Notes under the pieces: generated by a model
The model's input: only the letters and a program-made list of their open reading frames with translations
Databases searched by the model: none
Told to the model about the DNA's origin: nothing
Translations under genes and position numbers: made by a program
Shown here: piece after piece, positions 35,756-46,753 of the stretch
How positions within the stretch are numbered: position 1 is the first letter of the stretch
Layout of the letters: every line of letters starts with the position of its first letter
NCBI RefSeq assembly: GCF_009905375.1
Contig: NC_133650.1
Span: 176,216,623-176,280,622 of the forward strand
Source: Apium graveolens
Taxonomy: Eukaryota > Streptophyta > Magnoliopsida > Apiales > Apiaceae
DNA: 64,000 nucleotides
Direction: 5' to 3'

Positions 35756-36834
35756 CTCTTCGATCAGATCGAGGTGGTGAATACTTGAATGGAGAGTTTC
35801 TAGATTATCTCAAAGAAAATGGTATAGTCTCCCACTGGACTCCTCCATATACTCCACAGTTAAATGGGGTATCTAAAAGGAGAAATTGAACTTTGTTAGA
35901 CATGGTTCGGTCCATGATGAGCTATGCGAATCTGCCAGTATTCCTATGGGGTTATGCATTGGAAACCTCAGCATATTTACTGAATAAGGTGCCTTCCAAA
36001 TCTGTTCCTCAAACACCATATGAGATATGGAAAGAAAGGAAACCGAGTCTTAAACATGTTAAGATTTGGGGATGTCCAACTTATGTCAAGAAAGTTGACC
36101 CAGATAAGCTGGAATCTCGATCCGTAAAATGTAATTTTGTGGGATATCCTAAAGAGACTTTGGGGTATTACTTTTACACCGATCATCGGGTGTTTGTCTC
36201 CAGACATGCTACCTTCTTGGAAAAGGAGTTTATCCTTGAAGGAAACAGTGGGAGCAAAATTGAACTTGATGAAGTTCAAGAAGCACAAACTACTACGGAT
36301 CAAGTGGAAACACCTGTTCAGACTGAACAACCTTCTGTGGAACAGCCCATTCGTAGGACAGGGAGAGTGTCTCGCCAACCTGAGAGGTATTATGGCCTTG
36401 TCATTAAGAATGACAATGAGTTGTCAATCATTGATGATGACGACCATGTGACCTATAATGAGGCTATGAGTAGTGTTGACTCAGAGAAATGGCATAGTGC
36501 CATGAAATCCGAAATGGAATCTATGTATACCAACCAAGTATGGACTCTGGTTGAGGCGCCTGAAGGTGTTAAGCCTATTGGGTGCAAGTGGGTATACAAA
36601 AGAGAGATTGGAGCAGATGGTCAGGTGGAGACCTATAAGGCCAGGCTCGTGGCAAAAGGATTCAAACAAAGGCAAGGGATTGACTTTGATGAAACTTTTT
36701 CGCCTATAGCCCTATTAAAATCAATTCGGATTTTGCTTGCGATTGCTGCTTACTACGACTATGAGATCTGGCAAATGGATGTGAAAACGGCATTCCTCAA
36801 TGGGGAACCTGAGGAGGAAGTGTATATGACATAG
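35756..36834 (+). pseudogene. Copia C integrase C-terminus and reverse transcriptase start
   Basis: The second catalytic Asp is visible in RSDRGGEYLNGEF (from about 35764). The position of the third catalytic residue reads GVSKRRN where the family has GVSERRN, so Glu has become Lys, and the next codon is a stop. From 35893 the frame is open: [18 protein letters not shown], then a linker, then reverse transcriptase from [22 protein letters not shown] through [20 protein letters not shown] to a stop at 36832 replacing the Gln before PEGF. Confidence 0.87.
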
Positions 36835-37773
36835 CCAGAGGGTTTTCTTTCCAAGGGAAATGAACACCTAGTGTGTAAGCTGCTGCGAACCATATATGGT
36901 TTAAGGCAAGCTTCTCGTAGATGGAACATCCGTTTTGATGAGGCAATCAAAGAGTTTGGTTTTATCAAAAACATAGATGAACCATGTGTCCACAAGAAGG
37001 TTAGTGGGAGCGCGGTAACATTTCTTATATTGTATGTGGATGACATACTTCTTATAGGAAATGATATACCGATGCTACAATCAGTCAAAGTATGGCTATC
37101 AAAGAACTTCACCATGAAGGACTTGGGAGAAGCATCCTACATTCTCGGTATGAAGATCTATAGAGATAGATCTAGAAGAATGATAGGTCTTACCTAGGGT
37201 ACATACATCCAGAAAGTGCTTAAAAGGTTTAGCATGGAAAACTCCAAAAGAGGTCTCATACCGATGAGCCATGGAGTGTCCCTTTTCGAAAAAATGTCTC
37301 CTAAGACACCTGAGGAAAGAGAGCGTATGAGTAAGATTCCTTATGCTTCAGCAATAGGATCTATCATGTATGCGATGTTATGTACAAGGCCTGATGTTGC
37401 TTATTCAATTAGTGTGACGAGCAGATATCAGTCCAATCCAGGTGAAGACCACTGAAAAGCAGTGAAAAACATCTTTAAGTACTTGCGAAGGACTCAGGAC
37501 ATTTTTCTTGTTTTTGGTGGTGAATCTGAGTTGAAAATAGAGGGTTATAATGACTCTAGTTTTCAATCAGAAAGTGATAGCAAATCCATGTCAGGGTACG
37601 TGTTTACTCTGAATGGTGGTGCAATTCAGATTGTTGAAAGAGGAGATGTCAACGTCGAGAGAGTTGACACACATAACAACGTAGCAGACCCACTCACAAA
37701 GCCACTTTCTCAGAGTCACTTTGATCGTCATAAAGACAAGATGGGTATTAGATACCAGAGTGATTGGCTTTAG
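36835..37773 (+). pseudogene. Copia C reverse transcriptase end and RNase H, partly deleted
   Basis: Open pieces 36871-37197, 37216-37455 and 37462-37773 follow one another across single stops. The YVDD box is intact (FLILYVDDILLIGNDI). Connection and RNase H motifs follow (PYASAIGSIMYAMLCTRPDVAYSI, SMSGYVFTLNGGAI). A jump then skips the middle of RNase H and resumes near VDTHNNVADPLTKPL, the usual end of copia pol. Not functional. Confidence 0.86.
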
Positions 37774-37787
37774 TACAAGTGGGAGAT

Positions 37788-40700
37788 TGAAAGAGATATG
37801 TCCTAAGTCCAATCATGTATGAGGATTTAGGAATAACTTTTATGTAATCTGTTTTGATTTCATTGATATTAATAAAAGGCTTGTTTTGTTTTTATTGCGG
37901 GCTCTATCTATTTAAATGTTTAAATAAGATATACCACAGTTTAGAGTAAAGCTTTTTATGGATTGTGATGAGATCATAATAATGAGACCTAAAAGATGAT
38001 AACTCTAAACTTAAATAGTTCCTGGTCGTAGGATTACTAACTGGTAATTAATAATCCGCAAAGATCGGTACATACTATGCTTGCTTCATTATGAAGGATG
38101 TCTGTTCTCATAGACATTTATGTGGTGACACTATAGCTAGTATGTAGGTGCTTATTATAGAATAAGTTCACTGAACATGACTCACACAGCTGAACAACTG
38201 ATGGAGTTCACTCACGTGTCAGCAGTTGTTCACATAGTGATAGTTGTACAAGTATCCTTAGACTTGAGGTCATCATAGTCATCTTATGTAAACTGAACTA
38301 TGCTTTGGTTTAGTTCTTAGTCTCAAGGGACAATTATAAGGGCTCTACTAGGTATAGGAATTTGTACACGAAGATAGTGTATGATCAATAAAGGATCTAC
38401 CCCTTCCAGTGAAGGAAGAGAATGTTCAATGCTGATCCACTTATGCTAGTTCAGGAATCTCTGGCCAGAGTGAATGAAATTAGAAAGGAGTTTCTAATTT
38501 ACATTAAATAGAACTAAGCATAGTGAATGGGAAAACAAGTGATTAAATAAGATAGGCTTGACACAAGTTCCATGCCTTGTATTTAATCGTGACATTGCAG
38601 GGTAGAAGGAATTGATTGTACGGTAACTACTCACTGAATAGGTTCTTGGTATTCTAAGCAGTGAATTCGTATTATCCGGATAGTCGCGATATGCTGAGAA
38701 GTATTGTGGCGCCCTCCAAACCTGGGTCAGAAGTTTGGGGTTCACACACACACACCTTATTAATAACCTGCTTATGCCAATGATAAAAATAATAATAATA
38801 TGCAGTGACCCTACTTACCAACTACCACGGACCGCAACAGGTTAAAATATGTACACAAGCCAAACACACCTACTTATATTACAAACGTTCAAATCCCAAC
38901 TAATCCAAACTCAGAACTGAGTATTAAACATTATTACAACCTTTTACAAACTTAAATTATTCCAAAAGAAGCCTACTAGCTTAGCTCGATCAACCTGAAC
39001 CCCTAAATCAAAAAACCCCAAATTTCAATTGAAAACATTCATACGGGTTATAAACCCTAATTTCAAAATTCGAAAATCAAACTCAATTTTGAACATGTTA
39101 TTGAACTCCAAATCAGACGTATGACATATGAAAATCATCAGGAAAACAAGCTCTACAACATGCAATCATCAAATCATACAAACAATCATACGAACAAAAA
39201 TTCATATTTTTAATAAAAATAATTCGAAAATAAATAAATTTTCAGAAAATAAACCTTGATTTCTGCAGTGATTTGGAACACAGAATCTGATAGAACACCT
39301 CAAGACCTTTGGATTGAGTACTCGAGCTTTGAAAACAGAGATCAATAACACCTTCGTTTTGCTGTTCGATTCTTGGAAGATTATATGAATATAGGGTTTT
39401 TCTCTGGAAAATTATATAATTAACTGTCTGCAAATGATTTTGATACGAAATAAAATACGGGGAAAGGCTATTTATAATTACGGAAAATTAGTATCCAGTT
39501 GGATCATTCCGGATATAAAACAGTACGTTTATTTGTAAAAACTGATCCAAACGGTATCGGTTTTCGGGACAGTTATCCAGATCAGTACAATTTGTAATGC
39601 GGTCTTGGTCTCAGCACCTGGTTACACGTACTACGAGGTGATAATTGGGATAGTTTAATAAAAAGCTCCCGTTTATCGAAAATATGAGTTTTATTGAGTT
39701 ATCGAAACGAATATTGTATCGAAAATGTTGCGCCGGAATCCGCGCAGGACAAACCGTACACCGGATCGAAAAAGTCGAAACATGGAATATGCTCGGAATA
39801 TTACAATTAGGTTAGGAAAGAGTTCTCGGAAGAGTTTCAGGTTCCAAAAACGTAACAACGGATGATGTCGGTTGGTTCCCGTTTTTATAAAATAGATTTT
39901 AAATACCCGGAAAAAGATTTTATAAATTTCATATGATCCTTATAAATCCATAAATCAACATAAAAATAATTAGGAAGATATGACAATTATCTACATTTTA
40001 TTTTAGACATATAAAAATTAAAATACTCAATTAATCATATTTTTAAACATCCAAACGCATTTAACACTTAACAATTAGTTAACAGAATAGATACTGAACA
40101 CATATATTAATTATTTATTTGCAAAAATAATTACACGATATATCCCGGATATTACAAGTATCCCTCACGATGTAGAATAAATATGATTAATTAATTAATC
40201 ATATTTAATAAATTAGAGAATTTATATAAATAATGATAAAACAGTTTTATTATTATTTATATCTACTATCGGCTTAATATTGAACCTACAGGGTCACACC
40301 ATAAAAGAGAATGATTTAATGGTGGAGAAATTAATTAATAATGGCTGATAATTATTTATTTATGAAATAAATAATTAATTGGCAAATTTAATAATTGATT
40401 AAATGAGATTTAATTGATTATAAATTAATTAAGAAAAAGTTCTTAATATTGTTAATTAAGAATTTATTTTTTGGAAATTAAATCAAGTGAGAGAATTATT
40501 TCTAAAGTGTTTAGAAAAAGGATTAATAATTAAAAGGTGTTTTAATTATTAGTGAGGATAATAAAGGGTTAATAATAATAATATTTTATGGGAAAATTTT
40601 CAGCTGCAAATTTTGCCTATAAATATACTATTATAGACTATATTTTTGCCTCAACCTAAAAATTTTACAAAACTCTAATTCTCTCCACCTCCTCCTTCTC

Positions 40701-40953
40701 CATTACATCGTTTTCTTGGTGGATACCGGTGGAGTGCTTCACACTTGAGGAGCAGCTACTAAGGATCTCCGCTCGTGGTTCTTGGATCGCTATTAAAGAC
40801 CTCCATCTTTCCATTAATGTAAAGCTTCTTAAGGTAAACATACTGAACTACGAATTAAATATTATTTTTCGCATGGATCATGCGGAGGGTTTCGGTTTTT
40901 TTTTAAGATTTAAATTTACGTTTCTGTTTCGTTTATGTGCTAAAAATCCTTCA
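37788..40953 (+). repeat. Right LTR of copia C, interrupted by solo LTR S
   Basis: Matches the left LTR base for base apart from scattered changes, with a 1457-bp interruption (solo LTR plus one AGTAT). Its TATA box is at 40618-40625. The purine-rich tract AAGTGGGAGA lies just upstream (37777-37786). Confidence 0.9.
38705..40156 (-). mobile_element. Solo LTR S of a Ty3/gypsy element inside copia C
   Basis: A 1452-bp insertion with TG...CA ends (plus strand TGTGGCGCCC ... GGATATTACA) flanked by the perfect 5-bp duplication AGTAT (38700-38704 and 40157-40161). On the minus strand it begins TGTAATATCC and ends GGCGCCACA, resembling the ends of gypsy element G (TGTAATAACC ... GGCGCTACA), so it is probably a minus-strand LTR of a related chromovirus. 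No primer-binding site, coding sequence or second LTR is present, the signature of LTR-LTR recombination. Confidence 0.87.
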
Positions 40954-41092
40954 GACAGTAGCCCTTAGCAATCAATCTAACTTTATTCCTGACCACTATG
41001 CCATTTTCATCTATCTTGTTTCTGAATACCCACTTGTTGTCAATGGGATTCTTTCATTTAGGTTTGGGTACCAGCTTCCAACCAATCTATCT
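40954..41092 (-). pseudogene. Sirevirus B: start of reverse transcriptase fused to LTR
   Basis: Minus strand from about 41080 reads the linker/reverse transcriptase start (WKLVPKPK..., then KWVFRNKIDENGIVVRNK) and is cut at 40954 by copia C; the rest resumes at 31145. Immediately upstream, with no primer-binding site, gag, protease or integrase, comes the LTR (from 41093). An internal deletion has therefore removed everything between the LTR end and the end of integrase. Confidence 0.75.
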
Positions 41093-41196
41093 TGTTTGAT
41101 TTGCTAAAGTGCGGAATAGAAAGATAATTGAAATCAACACACTAAGTAATAAAACACAAGGCTTTAAAACTTTCTGGTGGATTTGAATGTATCCGC

Positions 41197-41253
<57 letters not shown>

Positions 41254-42091
41254 ATGAGAACTTTGTGAAGTTTTGAATATCTCATAGCTGCTTTACAAGT
41301 AGAATAAACAAAACTACAGAGAAATTCTTACAGAATACAGCTTGATATGTTTCTCTGGAAAATGTATTTGCTTAGTTTTTTTATTATACTTGCTACACTT
41401 GGTTTATATATCACCAAGTTTACATGACAATAAGACAAATTAATAAAAAAAAAAGCATATCTAGTCTAACTTCATGCTACTTTACTACTCTATTCCACCA
41501 TCTTTGAATATCTTCACATTTGCATGGAAATGGTAATACTTCTTTGTTCTCAAAATCCTGCTCAATAGGCTGCCACATTCCTTTTGCAAACACCCAACGC
41601 ATGTGACTGTGTTGTCACTGTCAACAACTATTTTGAATTTGATCATCCGTAGGGACTATGTCTGTCATCCGTCAGGAGTCTTGATGATTATCCGTAGGGA
41701 GCTTTGTTGATCATCCGTCGGGAGTCTTGTAGATCATCCATCGGGAGTCTATCTGCCACTTGACTCTATTTCATTTATATAGAATTACAAGACATCTCAT
41801 ATTTACAATTAGTCAACCTATCTTGTATATCACTCTAATAGTCAACATGACTTAGAGAACCCTACACAACCTATCAGACTAAAACATGTTGTTTGCATAA
41901 ATGTGCTACAATACTTATTTGTTACATAAGCTACACTCTCGATGGATATCAAATTGTCATCCGTCGGGACTATAAAGTTCATTCGTCGGGACTATATTAG
42001 ATCATCCGTCGAGAGCCACAAATTTCACTAAGTTAAATCTACTAAGGTGTTTTGTTTGACTTATCATCAAGTCCACAACATATTCCTAACA
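41093..42091 (-). repeat. 5' LTR of Sirevirus B
   Basis: On the minus strand it starts TGTTAGGAATATG and ends AATCAAACA (999 bp). It holds a TATA box (GATATATAAACC, about 41402-41412), a run of about 24 TA units (41201-41249), and about nine copies or variants of ATCCGTCGGGA (41644-42015). The assignment to Sirevirus B rests on position, orientation and this shared word family, which also fills the pol-ORF3 gap and third ORF of B. The other LTR is not in the window, so identity cannot be confirmed here. Confidence 0.68.
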
Positions 42092-43250
42092 CTTACTGGT
42101 AGTAGTGTCCAAGTATCTACTGTTGTTCTGGTATAGGACATTGTAGTCTTTTTCTTTTTAGTTTGTTAGTAGTACTTGTATTCTGATAGATTAAAAGGAA
42201 CTGGTATACAGGTTTATGGACTTAAATTATTGAGTGAAATACAGTTTGGCATATTCTCTCATCCTATCTTTTCATTGTTATCACTTACATAATGTTCAAA
42301 TATCTTTAGACAGTACTACTTGAACATGCACTAATATTCAAATCTGGAGATGTAGATGCAACGGTTAAATATGGAAAGGAGACAACTTTTACAGCAGCTG
42401 CAGATGTAGCTCCAAGTTTATTGAGCAAGGAATGATGTTGCTTGTCAGACAGGAATATCAGCAAACCGAGCATGAGAGGGTACATATTGAGTTGCAACGT
42501 CTCCAGATTTGATCTTATATCAAATCTAATGATGATCCATCTCCTTTTTTATGTTCATAAAACACTTAGATTAGCTGGTATGGACAAGACAACCTTGATT
42601 ATTACAAAGTAGTAGTGTAGGCGGTAGATTTTCAATCCCATGTTATTTCATATTTCACATGTGATAAGAGGCTATCTACATTATACTAAAACAAAATATA
42701 ACTGACATCATCATAACTTATGTGTCAAGTTTTCCTTTAAAAATTTAAATCATCAAATCCTATGTGTCAAATTAATGATGTCATCGTCCATTAGCAATCC
42801 TCTCATTTAATTTACTTTCATTCAAATATATATCTCTCTCTCTTCATTTATTACCTCCACTAATTCTCTCTCTTACTCATTTATCATTCCATTTCTTCCT
42901 CATTTTTATATTCTTAAATTAATAATTTTCAATAATTTAATTTCTTTCACTAATTTTATCTTATTCAAAATTAACTTTATTTACACAAATATTTATTATT
43001 ATATTTTTATATTTAATAAAAAGTTTATAATCAATATTTATAGTTTGGGTAATATTATTTTTTAAGTTTGTATATTTATAATATTACTTTATTCTCATTA
43101 TAATCTTTTAAAAGTTTGTATTAATATATATTTAAATTAAATTATTTTAAAATAATTTTTCAGAAATAATTAAATATAACCGGCATCTATCTGGAACTAA
43201 TCTAGTAGCTAACTGTTTTACTTCTTAGAATTCCTAGAACACAGGTGATT
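42092..43250. other. Intergenic stretch right of the nested cluster
   Basis: Unresolved, mostly AT-rich sequence. At 42315-42480 the plus strand has a faintly coding-like stretch (DVDATVKYGKETTFTAAADVAPSLLSKE) broken soon after; I recognise no family. From about 42660 to 43200 it is plain A/T-rich DNA. Confidence 0.4.
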
Positions 43251-43379
43251 GACCCAATAAGATGTAAAATATTGTTGTAAACCTTCTAGAACCGAGGTGA
43301 ATTCCATAATTGGCCCAATCACTGTCACAAAAGGGCTGTCAGTTGAGCTGCATAATTTGATGCCAACAAAATTTTTTCA

Positions 43380-43930
43380 AGAGGATTATAAGTTAAGTAT
43401 CTCAGTAAACATTTGACTGTTTGCATATGCATCGTGGTAGGATTCTGCAAGAGTTTTATCGGTAAATGAACTAGAGAAAAAATAACCGGCCGTATGGTTG
43501 TAAGATAAAGAAACTTGCCAATAAGTTTCTGATACTGGCTTCGATTAACTTGAGATGCTTATCTAAATGCACTTTTCAATGGAGTTCCTTAATAAGAATT
43601 TACAACGTATACTTCTTCTCAGAAACAAAATAACTACTATCAAACTTACCAATCTCAAGACCTAAAAATTCAGTGCTCCAAGAACTTTCATATGAAACTT
43701 TATTAGCCAGCAACGTGAAGAGCATCCACATATACAAGCATCAATGTAATTGTGTTTGCAATTTGTTCTGCTTTTGATTGTACAGAATGATCACAAGTAA
43801 TTGTAATAAAAAGCTTATTGAACCATTGACTTGGAACTTGACGAAGCCCATACTGTGATTTCTTCAGGTAACAAATAAGTTTTGGCTGAGAAGTGATGAC
43901 ATGCCAATGCTGAATCATTCTGAATTTTGC
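43380..43930 (-). pseudogene. Old Ty1/copia reverse transcriptase fragment
   Basis: The minus strand at 43918-43703 reads YLKKSQYGLRQVPSQWFNKL ... LMLVYVDALHVAG, the core of a copia reverse transcriptase; the YVDD box has become YVDA. Downstream to about 43380, further pieces (KVLGALNF, then EKCI, SETYWQVSLSY) fit the connection domain with many stops. A long-dead fragment, unrelated in sequence to the elements to its left. Confidence 0.65.
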
Positions 43931-43954
43931 TACAAATGCCTAAATAATCTTGGA

Positions 43955-44148
43955 GGGCGTTTTAAAACTTGCATTTCATTTCAAATGAGAGATTTCAAAT
44001 GACAGATTTTGAGTTATCATTTCAAATTCTCATGTTTATACTGATATTTGAATATCATGGATTTCAAATGAAATCCAAATCCAAATTTTCAAACAGCTTA
44101 TTTGATCAAATCCAAAATTTCAAATGAAATCCAATTTTCCAAACGGGC
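43955..44148. mobile_element. Small MITE-like element with about 33-bp inverted ends
   Basis: The left end GGGCGTTTTAAAACTTGCAT and the reverse complement of the right end GCCCGTTTGGAAAATTGGAT continue into a shared ATTTCATTT, with about three-quarters identity. The interior is A/T-rich and built of TTTCAAATGAAAT-type words. No convincing target duplication, so the family is not assigned. Confidence 0.45.
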
Positions 44149-44362
44149 TAAGGAAGATTCATCTAAATTAGCTCCTGTTGGCATACAAAAACGCATTGGT
44201 GGCATTCACAGCTAAATTGCTCCTACTATGGCCATCTTAACTAGAGAAGCAAAAATTTCCTTCAAAACCAAGCAAAAAGTTTGTTTACTTCCCAACACAA
44301 GCCTTGATTTATACTCCCTTCTTATGCTACCATCTGGAATAAACATTGTCTTAAAAAAAATA

Positions 44363-44620
44363 CTCCATCCATCTCATATTATGTGTCTTGTCTTTTTTGG
44401 ATTTGTATCGGTCAAATTGACTTAAATTTGACTGAAATTTATTAATAATTTATAATTGAAGAAAAAAAAATACATCACCGGAAAGTAGATTTAATCTACT
44501 TTAATCTATAATTTTTAATTTTTTGAAATAATATACAAGTAATGTTTAATCGTTAATCAAAAGTTGATAAATTTGAATTTTATAAAAAGAAATGTGACAC
44601 ATAATATGAGATGGAGGGAG
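44363..44620. mobile_element. Stowaway-type MITE (Tc1/mariner)
   Basis: 258 bp flanked by TA. The ends are CTCCATCCATCTCATATTAT and its near-perfect inverted copy ATAATATGAGATGGAGGGAG, extended on the inside by GTGTC/GACAC. The CTCC(C/A)TCC start and TA target are the Stowaway signature. Non-coding. Confidence 0.88.
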
Positions 44621-44622
44621 TA

Positions 44623-45395
44623 TATATTATCTCTTGCCTTCTTCCCATGTGGCAACTCGGATAGTTTGGTTCGCCACATTCTGATTGGTATGCCTTTCAG
44701 CCATTCCAACCCCATACCTCACGTTTAGTTCACAAAAATAGAATTTTATATTCATTCCTAAAATCCTAAGTTATGAATTTTTCATACCAAGCAGGGAGGT
44801 GGGTATGAGGGAAGTATATGAGTATCAACTTTTATTTCCCTATTTTAATTTTTATTTAAGCAATTAAATATAAATATTTAGTACTTAAAAAAATCTATAA
44901 ACCTAAAATATATTAAAATAATAATAAAATTAATATATTTAATTAAATTCAAATTATTGACTTAGCGTATTTTAAATTAAAAATATTTATTATAACACTC
45001 AACCAAATACAAGATATCAAATACAATATATGATCACCGTACCACTCTAACCCCGATTCGTAATTTCAACCCGATACCACATATTGAATCAAACGATCCC
45101 GATATTCAAGTATTATTTGCAGTTTTTCTTTTCCCAATAGATCTTCATTTGTAACAATTTCAATCAATTCCTGAAACAAAATTGGCATTTGCATTTGCAT
45201 TTCTAAACTATATTCTAAAGAAACTACATATTTATCTTTTTAGGATTTCACACCGATTCAATGAACTTGATAATTTCTCCAATATTTATGAAGGATCGAA
45301 AATGTTCTGCTGCTACAAAATTTTGAAAAAACATTTACCATCTTTCATCATCAACGTGAACGCCCTTGATCTTTTTCTGATTCCCATGTTCATTT
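44623..45395. other. AT-rich intergenic DNA
   Basis: No gene or clear repeat structure is supported here; 44820-45000 is nearly pure A/T. The ORF at 45182-45499 on the plus strand overlaps the 81-bp repeat region and has no recognisable content. Confidence 0.4.
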
Positions 45396-45718
45396 GGTTG
45401 AAACATTTCATAAAGCCTACTCTATCCCATGCAATTTTAAATATCCTCTATTCTTTGCTGATTCATGCTCACTTGCTTGAACAACTTGACAGTGCCTAAT
45501 GGGTATCATAGAATTTTGAATATATTCAACCACTTGCTGATTTTTATCATCATTTGTTTGCACCACTTCATAATGTCTACTGGCTCTCATAGACTCTTCA
45601 ATATGTTCATTCCCTTGCTTATTTTTATCACCACTTGGTAAGGCCTGCTGGATTTTGTAAAACTTTAGAACATGCTTCATCTCCAGCTGATTTTCCCTTT
45701 CAATTGCTCACCCTCTGT
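45396..45718 (-). repeat. 81-bp tandem repeats, coding for a 27-residue repeat on the minus strand
   Basis: Units start near 45396, 45475, 45556 and 45637 with periods of 79, 81 and 81 bp. The minus strand reads ERENQLEMKHVLKFYKIQQ, then repeats of the type DKNxQxxEYIxxSMxxxRHxxVVQ. The period is a multiple of three and the pattern is conserved at protein level, suggesting a fragment of a real repeat protein, now with a stop at 45417 and a frameshift beyond. No known family recognised. Confidence 0.5.
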
Positions 45719-45867
45719 TCGCTATCCCTAGCTTATACATTCAATTTTAAGCTTAAAGCCTTCAAATTTCTTTAAAGAAAAACTAAAGTTTGACAAATCC
45801 GTTGGTGGAAATGTCTTTTAACATTGAGTGCACTAGTTGCAACCAAAGCTTAGCACAAAATGCTTTA

Positions 45868-46230
45868 GAGCAACTCCAACATATTAGCTATATGTGATCC
45901 TAAACTAAAATTTAAGGAATGTTGCACAAATTTGAGTTTCAACGGTATGCTAGTGATTCCATAAATAGTTAGCATCTTTCTCTCATGCCTTATTTATAAG
46001 GAACCACTAGTGATTACTTATCTTGCTTTTAATAATAAAAAAATCATTTCTCTAAACTTCTCCATTTCAAATGCATAACTAGAGTTTAAATATAATAATA
46101 AAATATTAATAGGATACACTTATAAACAATGTTGTTGGAGTTGAATTACAATAAAATATCCTAAAACACTAAGATCCATTTTTATAATAATATTTTTGAG
46201 AAACATGCTAGGACTCTATTGGAGTTGCTC
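45868..46230. mobile_element. Tourist-like MITE (PIF/Harbinger)
   Basis: 363 bp flanked by TTA (45865-45867 and 46231-46233). Ends GAGCAACTCCAA and TTGGAGTTGCTC are exact inverted copies. The TTA duplication fits PIF/Harbinger. A second GTTGGAGTT near 46135 hints at an internal copy of the end. Confidence 0.78.
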
Positions 46231-46233
46231 TTA

Positions 46234-46753
46234 GTGGTACTAGACTACTAGTACTGTCGTAAAAAGCGATATTGGTAATTAGGACATATTTTGTTAAGGG
46301 CCACATAAATATCACAATCAAACTTTTATTTGGAGAACATCCATCAAGAAGTTCTATCTGAGTGATCTATAATTTGACATATATTGTTAATTCACAGATA
46401 TTTTATTTCATAGGACATCTAAAAATTGACATGTCTTAAATGATCTATAAACTGATTTTATATTGTTAATTCAAGGCAAACAAAACCAAGAAATTAGCAT
46501 TATACTCTTCCGGAAAATGTTCGAGTGATGCAGTAAAGAGAGCCGTTACATTGAAAACTATACCAAGAATATAAAGTGAAAAGACTACATACCAGTATGT
46601 AATTCAACAGATAGACATGATCATATATTGCTCCAACGCTTCTATATTCCTGTCATGCATCAACTAAAACTTGTACATCACCCTTCGGTTTTTCTGTCTT
46701 TTTTTACCCTGTCTATCATCTGGTTTTGGCCTTCTGCACAAGCTGTAGCAAAT
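46234..46753. other. Downstream region of the PRAF/RLD-like gene
   Basis: Non-coding; 46500-46753 should hold the 3' UTR of the minus-strand gene. No other feature seen. Confidence 0.4.

Larger units (their letters stand above)
31146..40953 (+). mobile_element. Copia C: Ty1/copia retrotransposon inserted in Sirevirus B
   Basis: LTRs 31146-32853 (1708 bp) and 37788-40953 (1709 bp once the inserted solo LTR and its duplication are subtracted). It is flanked by a perfect 5-bp duplication GACAG (31141-31145 and 40954-40958). Primer-binding site at 32855, a 1.9 kb leader, a gag reduced to its two ends, then protease to RNase H with several stops. LTRs differ by a few percent by eye (four changes in the first about 115 bp), so it is older than gypsy element G. 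Clade within Ty1/copia (Angela/Tork/TAR region) not certain. Confidence 0.92.

Noticed and set aside
41201..41249. CRISPR-like or structured repeat
   Set aside because: Plain TA microsatellite within the Sirevirus B LTR.
42315..42600. Coding-like stretch TTFTAAADVAPSLL on the plus strand
   Set aside because: Broken within about 35 codons and matches no family I know; could be chance.
42660..43205. Possible Helitron (start resembling a Helitron 5' end, CTAGT near the end)
   Set aside because: No convincing 3' hairpin before CTAGT and no second copy to confirm the ends.
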